Assembly: GCA_031546715.1 (NCBI GenBank) | Contig: JAVBKA010000154.1 | Span: 1-10,469, forward strand | Origin: JAVBKA01 sp031546715 | GTDB lineage: Bacteria; Bacillota; Clostridia; Oscillospirales; UBA929 | Reading direction: 5' to 3' | DNA: 10,469 nucleotides | Part shown: positions 6,704 through 10,469 of the stretch, one piece after another | Layout: each line of letters begins with the position of its first letter | How positions within the stretch are numbered: position 1 is the stretch's first letter | Translations under genes and position numbers: made by a program | Notes under the pieces: model-generated | Databases searched by the model: none | What the model was told of the DNA's origin: nothing | The model's input: the letters and a program-made list of their open reading frames with translations, nothing else

Positions 6704-8023
6704 ATGAAAATTACATTTTTAGGTGCAGGAAGTACAGTTTTTGCCCGTAATGTCTTAGGCGACTGTATGACCAGTGAGGTTCTTTGCGATAGCGAAATCG
6801 CGCTTTATGATATTGACGGTGCAAGGCTCAAGGAAAGCGAAGCAATCCTTGGTGCAATTAATAAGGGGCTAGGCGGTAAGGCGAAAATCAGCTCTTATCT
6901 GGGAGTTGAAAACCGTAAGGAGGCTCTTCGCGGAGCTTCGTTTGTAGTCAATGCCATTCAGGTTGGCGGTTACGACCCCTGCACCATCTCCGACTTTGAA
7001 ATACCCAAGAAGTTCGGTCTGCGCCAAACAATTGCGGACACTCTAGGTATTGGTGGAATCATGCGCGCTTTGAGGACGATTCCTGTCATGGCAGATTTTG
7101 CTCAGGATATCCAACAGGTCTGCCCTGATGCGTGGCTATTGAATTACACCAATCCAATGTCTATGCTCACAGGGTACATGCAGCGTTACACAGGGGTTAA
7201 AACCATCGGTCTGTGCCATAGCGTTCAAGTTTGCTCTGAGCATTTGCTCAAGAACTTAGATATGTCTGAATACCTTGACGGTCGCCGTGAAATAATCGCG
7301 GGTATTAACCATATGGCTTGGCTGCTTGAGATTAAAGACAAGAACGGAAACGACCTTTATCCCGAGATAAAACGTCGCACTAAGGAAAAGAATAAAGCTG
7401 AAAAACATAGCGATATGGTGCGTTACGACTATGTAGAAAAGCTTGGGTATTACTGTACAGAATCCAGCGAGCACAACGCTGAATACAACCCATTCTATAT
7501 TAAGTCAAAATACCCAGAGCTTATTGACCGCTTTCAAATTCCCCTTGACGAATACCCTCGCCGCTGTGTTGAGCAAATCAACAGATGGTCTAATGAGTTT
7601 AAGCAATTGACCTCTCAGGATACAATAACCCATACCCGCAGCCACGAATATGCATCCCATATACTGGACGCAATCGTCACTAATAAGCCTTATAAAATCG
7701 GCGGTAATGTGCTGAATACTGGCGGCTTAATTGAGAATCTGCCTTCTGATGCATGTGTGGAGGTACCGTGTCTTGTTGACGGCTCGGGTATTAACCCTTG
7801 CAGAGTTGGGCGGCTGCCTGTGCAACTTGCGGCGATGAATATGACTAATATCAATGTTCAACTTCTCACCATTGAAGCTGCTGCGACTCTTAAGCGTGAG
7901 CATATATATCATGCGGCGATGTTTGACCCTCATACTGCTGCCGAGCTTTCGATTGATGATATTGTCAGCATGGTAGACGAACTTATCGAAGCTCACGGAG
8001 ATTGGCTGCCAAAGTATATATAA
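6704..8023 (+). CDS. melA: GH4 alpha-galactosidase (MelA type, NAD- and metal-dependent)
   Basis: A 439-aa intracellular glycosidase that cleaves alpha-galactosides by NAD-assisted oxidation and elimination with a divalent metal. It resembles Escherichia coli MelA from end to end: MKITFLGAGSTVF (Rossmann NAD-binding loop), QTIADTLGIGGIMRALRTIP, LNYTNPM, LDEYPRRCVEQINRW, GGLIENLPSDACVEVPCLVD and AAHGDWLP-like AHGDWLPKYI at the end. Metal ligands are Cys171-His172 in GLCHSVQ and His203 in GINHMAW. The CHSV motif is the version associated with alpha-galactosidases rather than alpha-glucosidases or phospho-glycosidases. ATG 6704 has AGAGGT at 6691-6696, 7 nt upstream; the in-frame ATG at 6662 would overlap the phosphorylase gene and lacks a site. 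It is the last gene of the operon, 16 nt after the phosphorylase. Confidence 0.93.
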   Translation: MKITFLGAGSTVFARNVLGDCMTSEVLCDSEIALYDIDGARLKESEAILGAINKGLGGKAKISSYLGVENRKEALRGASFVVNAIQVGGYDPCTISDFEIPKKFGLRQTIADTLGIGGIMRALRTIPVMADFAQDIQQVCPDAWLLNYTNPMSMLTGYMQRYTGVKTIGLCHSVQVCSEHLLKNLDMSEYLDGRREIIAGINHMAWLLEIKDKNGNDLYPEIKRRTKEKNKAEKHSDMVRYDYVEKLGYYCTESSEHNAEYNPFYIKSKYPELIDRFQIPLDEYPRRCVEQINRWSNEFKQLTSQDTITHTRSHEYASHILDAIVTNKPYKIGGNVLNTGGLIENLPSDACVEVPCLVDGSGINPCRVGRLPVQLAAMNMTNINVQLLTIEAAATLKREHIYHAAMFDPHTAAELSIDDIVSMVDELIEAHGDWLPKYI

Positions 8024-8042
8024 CAAGTTCAAAAGTTTTGCT

Positions 8043-8107
8043 TGAGCTTTTTCAAAAGCTCATGGTTTTAAAAGGCAACGCCTTTTATCGAGCCTCGCAA
8101 GGCTCGA
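8043..8107. repeat. Three tandem perfect hairpins, probable dispersed palindromic element
   Basis: Three small palindromes lie almost end to end 20 nt after the operon's last stop codon: 8043-8050 with 8055-8062 (tgagcttt, loop ttca), 8069-8076 with 8080-8087 (taaaaggc, loop aac) and 8088-8095 with 8100-8107 (tcgagcct, loop cgca). Each has an 8-bp perfect stem. A further dyad, cgcaac 8153-8158 with gttgcg 8172-8177, lies downstream. Arrays of this kind in clostridial intergenic regions are often repeat families. Copy number cannot be seen within this window, where it occurs once. The hairpins could also protect the 3' end of the operon message. Confidence 0.6.
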
Positions 8108-8194
8108 AATACTTGTCTTGATCCGCGCGAACCAAATAATCGCAAGAAAAAACGCAACACAGCGAAGCGGCGTTGCGCATGGCACTTTAAAATT

Positions 8195-8239
8195 GCAGTA
8201 GTTTGAGGTACGGCGGGTATCTTGGGCTACTGCTTTTTT
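8195..8239 (+). terminator. Terminator of the sugar operon, strand-specific through G-U pairs
   Basis: Plus-strand RNA can form a continuous 17-bp stem, 8195-8211 with 8217-8233, closed by a GGCGG loop and followed by six U residues (8234-8239). Five of the pairs are G-U wobbles (202/226, 203/225, 204/224, 205/223 and 208/220, adding 8000). On the minus strand these become A-C mismatches, so the structure works well only for transcripts coming from the sugar operon. The rest of 8108-8262 holds no recognisable gene. Confidence 0.7.
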
Positions 8240-8262
8240 GGGTAGGTTTCGCTGACGCTTGC

Positions 8263-8943
8263 TTAATCTTTGTAATCCAAGCAATAATATTTGCGTTCTA
8301 GTGTAGTTATTTCGATGCAGCCTTCGTTATCCATTTTTAGTTTTTTGCGAAGTTGAGAAATGTGGACTTGGACGGTTCTGATGTCATTATTGGGGCTGTC
8401 TTCCCAAAAGAGGCGGTATAGTTCTTCTGCGGTGAATTTTTTGCCCATGTTTTTCAGGAGAAAAACAAATAAATAGTACTCTCTGGGCTTTAAGACTACA
8501 TCTTGACCTTGAAGGTAGACGCGCTTTTTTAGTGTGTTAATTAAGATGCCGTCAATTTCAGGCAGTCCGCTTTCGTGAGACGCACGCCGCAAAATCGCTT
8601 CGCAACGGACTCCAAGCTCTTCCAAAACATATGGCTTTGTCATGTAATCATCGCCGCCATTTTTGATTCCTTCAATAACCACTTGTTTATCACTGATACA
8701 AGTCAAAAACAGGGTCGGAATTGAGTTCCATTTGTGAAGTTCTTTGCAAAAAGCCACCCCTGAGCCGTCAGGCAGCATAACGTCCAGAATGATTAAATCG
8801 GGTGTATTTTCTTCCAGAAAGAGCTTGGCTTCAGATATTCGCTCAGCGGTGTGTACGATATATCCCCGCATCTCAAAAAACTCTTTATTGGACATTAAAA
8901 CATCAATTTCATCTTCAACTATCAGCAAAGTATGATTTGTCAT
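8263..8943 (-). CDS. OmpR/PhoB-family response regulator
   Basis: A 226-aa DNA-binding response regulator. The receiver domain (about 1-120) shows the acidic pair in LLIVEDE (Glu10/Asp11), phosphoacceptor Asp54 in IILDVMLPDGSG, Thr81 and Lys103 in DYMTKPY. The winged-helix output domain (about 131-226) shows LKPREYYLFVFLLKN and TVQVHISQLRKKL. The usual C-terminal GxGY wing turn is replaced by LERKYYCL, a mild divergence. The ATG at 8943 is annotated. An in-frame TTG at 8949 is a real alternative, because GGAG (8956-8959) is 6 nt from TTG but 12 nt from the ATG, while a weaker AGG (8950-8952) is 6 nt from the ATG. It is downstream of the kinase in the same operon, with a gap of 34 nt. The target promoter is unknown. 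Confidence 0.92.
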   Translation of the reverse strand: MTNHTLLIVEDEIDVLMSNKEFFEMRGYIVHTAERISEAKLFLEENTPDLIILDVMLPDGSGVAFCKELHKWNSIPTLFLTCISDKQVVIEGIKNGGDDYMTKPYVLEELGVRCEAILRRASHESGLPEIDGILINTLKKRVYLQGQDVVLKPREYYLFVFLLKNMGKKFTAEELYRLFWEDSPNNDIRTVQVHISQLRKKLKMDNEGCIEITTLERKYYCLDYKD

Positions 8944-8957
8944 ATACAACCTATTCT

Positions 8958-9015
8958 CCGGCGGCTTAAAACTAAGTCTAGCAACTCACTTTCTCGCCGG
9001 TATTAGTGAGCTGCT
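8958..9015 (-). promoter_or_regulatory. Stem-loop at the kinase-regulator junction, possibly sequestering the regulator ribosome site
   Basis: In minus-strand RNA, AGCAGCTCACT (9015-9005) pairs with AGTGAGTTGCT (8990-8980) as an 11-bp stem with one G-U pair and a 14-nt loop; the last base pair reaches the kinase stop codon. The loop contains CCGGCG (9000-8995), complementary to CGCCGG (8963-8958), whose final GG belongs to the GGAG ribosome site of the regulator gene. Both pairings together would make an H-type pseudoknot. This is complementarity read by eye; no folding energy was computed. Confidence 0.4.
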
Positions 9016-10469
9016 GATATTGATAATTCCTCTTGCAAGGTAATGCGACTGATACAAGTGTACCCTCGTTTTCTATACTGCTGACCTTTATATGCCCGCT
9101 ATGTACATCAATGATGTATTGGCAAATCGGAAGCCCAAGCCCAGTTCCGATGGAATGCTCTGACTCCTCTGCGGATTTTGTGTAAAAGCGGTCAAATATT
9201 TTGGAAAGCTGCTCACGGCTCATTCCCACGCCGGAATCACGGACATTGATTTCAATGGTTTTGCCGTCATTATTTTTAGCAGTAGAAATGCAAATTATTC
9301 CATTTCTGGTTGCCTTTATAGCGTTTGAAATTAGATTAACAATCACTTGGGTTATGGATTCTGCGTTTAGCTCTGCTGTCGGCAAAGAGTTTTCCAGGTC
9401 CAATGTTAGTTCATTGTGGTTTTTATTGAGTATGGGGAAATATCTGTCACAGACTTTTTTAATCAGCTCGTTAACGTCAGTTTCTTCAAATTTCCAGTCT
9501 GTATTTCTGTTTTCCATACGTGCCATGTCCAGAATTTGGTCAACCATAAGAGCCATGCGGGCAGTTTCAGAGGTGACAAGCTTCATCTTCTCCGTAACAT
9601 AATCGTCATTCGACGCTTCTTGCTCAGAGTGCATTCGGGTAAGTTGTGAGTAATTTGAGATAACAGTTAGCGGGGTTTTTAGCTCGTGGGATATCTCGCT
9701 TAACATTTTAACTTTCAGCCTGTTTTCTTTAGCAAGGGCGGCGTTTTCATTTTCCAACTTTTGCTCAACCGCCTTAGCGTTTGCAATTTCATTGCTGCTG
9801 AGCAGATGTAAGGACAACATCTGGGCAAAAACATAAGCAATCATGCCAAGTGCGGAGGTTTCCTTAAAAAGGTTTGGAATAGGCAGATTGCTGTAAACAA
9901 CTATCTCCCATATAACCGCTATGAAAAAAATAAACAAGCCGCCCAGCGAGAAAAATTGCTCAAATGTATAATTTTTAATTTTCAAAAATATACGGATAGT
10001 GACATATATTAAGAATAAAACCGCACATATTTGGTAGTACGGCAAAATCGAGGAAAACAAACGGGGCGCGCTAAATATTATAATCAACGAGTCCGCCAAG
10101 CTGACAGTAACGGCTATAATTCTGAAACTTTTTTGCATAGAGTTGGGGAACAAGCAATGTATAAACATGACAAAGAGAATCACGCTGATGGGAAAGGTAA
10201 GGTATTCAATACGGAAAAATACGTTCCAAGACAGCTCTGGAAAAACCCAAAACAGTAATTTACTGCTGGTCAAGCCATGCCTTGCTCCAATAACGAAGCA
10301 CAGAAGCGCAAAGAAGAGATTTGCTTTTAATGCTGGGTTAAACAAAAAATAGCCGACTTGAATTAGCCCTGCCATAAGTAAAACCGTTACCATAATTGCC
10401 GATTGAGCAAATTCCCGTGCTATTTTCTGTTTAACTAATGCGGGGGAGCCGATATGCATATCATACCCC
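8978..10469 (-). CDS. Sensor histidine kinase with 7TMR-DISM type membrane domain (partial, 5' end outside window)
   Basis: Membrane sensor of the two-component pair. Numbering from Met at 10459, residues 19-222 hold about seven hydrophobic segments, with NLFFALLCFVIGARHG and WNVFFRIEYLTFPISV resembling the 7TMR-DISM family. A coiled coil (about 222-255) leads to the HisKA box with phosphoacceptor His258 (EISHELKTPL). The ATPase domain has N379 (N box), DSGVGM 408-413, FDRFY 422-426 and GTGLGL 438-443. The frame stays open to the window edge (GYD precedes that Met). The sequence IGSPALVKQKIA before the first helix resembles the end of an extracellular DISMED2 domain, so Met 10459 is probably internal and a sensing domain is likely missing from view. 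GGGG at 10466-10469 could alternatively serve as a weak ribosome site for it. Family members are thought to sense carbohydrates; the signal here is unknown. Confidence 0.88.
   Translation of the reverse strand, partial: GYDMHIGSPALVKQKIAREFAQSAIMVTVLLMAGLIQVGYFLFNPALKANLFFALLCFVIGARHGLTSSKLLFWVFPELSWNVFFRIEYLTFPISVILFVMFIHCLFPNSMQKSFRIIAVTVSLADSLIIIFSAPRLFSSILPYYQICAVLFLIYVTIRIFLKIKNYTFEQFFSLGGLFIFFIAVIWEIVVYSNLPIPNLFKETSALGMIAYVFAQMLSLHLLSSNEIANAKAVEQKLENENAALAKENRLKVKMLSEISHELKTPLTVISNYSQLTRMHSEQEASNDDYVTEKMKLVTSETARMALMVDQILDMARMENRNTDWKFEETDVNELIKKVCDRYFPILNKNHNELTLDLENSLPTAELNAESITQVIVNLISNAIKATRNGIICISTAKNNDGKTIEINVRDSGVGMSREQLSKIFDRFYTKSAEESEHSIGTGLGLPICQYIIDVHSGHIKVSSIENEGTLVSVALPCKRNYQYQQLTNTGEKVSC

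Noticed and set aside
8060..8284. Minus-strand open frame of 74 codons across the palindromic region
   Set aside because: It runs through the hairpins and terminator and into the 3' end of the response regulator gene. It has no recognisable domain or ribosome site and is likely a spurious frame of the kind found in intergenic repeats.
9201..9602. Plus-strand open frames opposite the histidine kinase
   Set aside because: They are antisense to conserved HisKA and ATPase motifs and have no protein family features.

Overview
The window looks like a chromosomal piece from a Firmicute of the class Clostridia. The supports are moderate GC, strong AGGAGG-type ribosome binding sites, a lipoprotein-anchored (Gram-positive style) sugar-binding protein, TTG as well as ATG starts, and proteins resembling those of gut or anaerobic clostridia. 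Genus cannot be read from the sequence.

Layout: positions 1-77 hold the last codons of a tyrosine recombinase, including its catalytic YTH motif, closed by a strong terminator (86-125). A leader follows, with a good promoter (201-229) and a CcpA/LacI-type operator at the expected transcription start (235-248). Six plus-strand genes then run from 293 to 8023: a lipoprotein sugar-binding protein, two ABC permeases, a uroporphyrinogen-decarboxylase-like (methyltransferase-type) protein, a GH112 beta-galactoside phosphorylase (GNB/LNB phosphorylase type) and a GH4 NAD/metal-dependent alpha-galactosidase. A hairpin without a U tract separates the binding protein from the permeases, and the remaining five genes are spaced by 17 bases or fewer or overlap. 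From 8024 to 8262 there is no gene. That stretch holds three back-to-back perfect hairpins that look like a dispersed palindromic element, and a long G-U-rich terminator oriented for the sugar operon. On the minus strand, converging on the operon, lies a two-component pair: a histidine kinase with a 7TMR-DISM type membrane region (5' end cut by the window edge) and an OmpR/PhoB-type response regulator.

How it works together: the transporter would import a short galactoside. The GH4 enzyme would remove an alpha-linked galactose, and the GH112 enzyme would split a beta-galactosyl disaccharide (Gal-beta-1,3-GlcNAc or -GalNAc, possibly Gal-beta-1,4-rhamnose) with phosphate to give alpha-galactose 1-phosphate, saving an ATP. 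No ATPase, galactokinase, uridylyltransferase or local LacI/AraC regulator is present, so these must be encoded elsewhere. The least explained component is the UroD-like protein, which keeps a plausible His-x-Cys...His metal site and is translationally coupled to the phosphorylase. The two-component system may sense carbohydrate, but nothing in the sequence ties it to the operon beyond adjacency.
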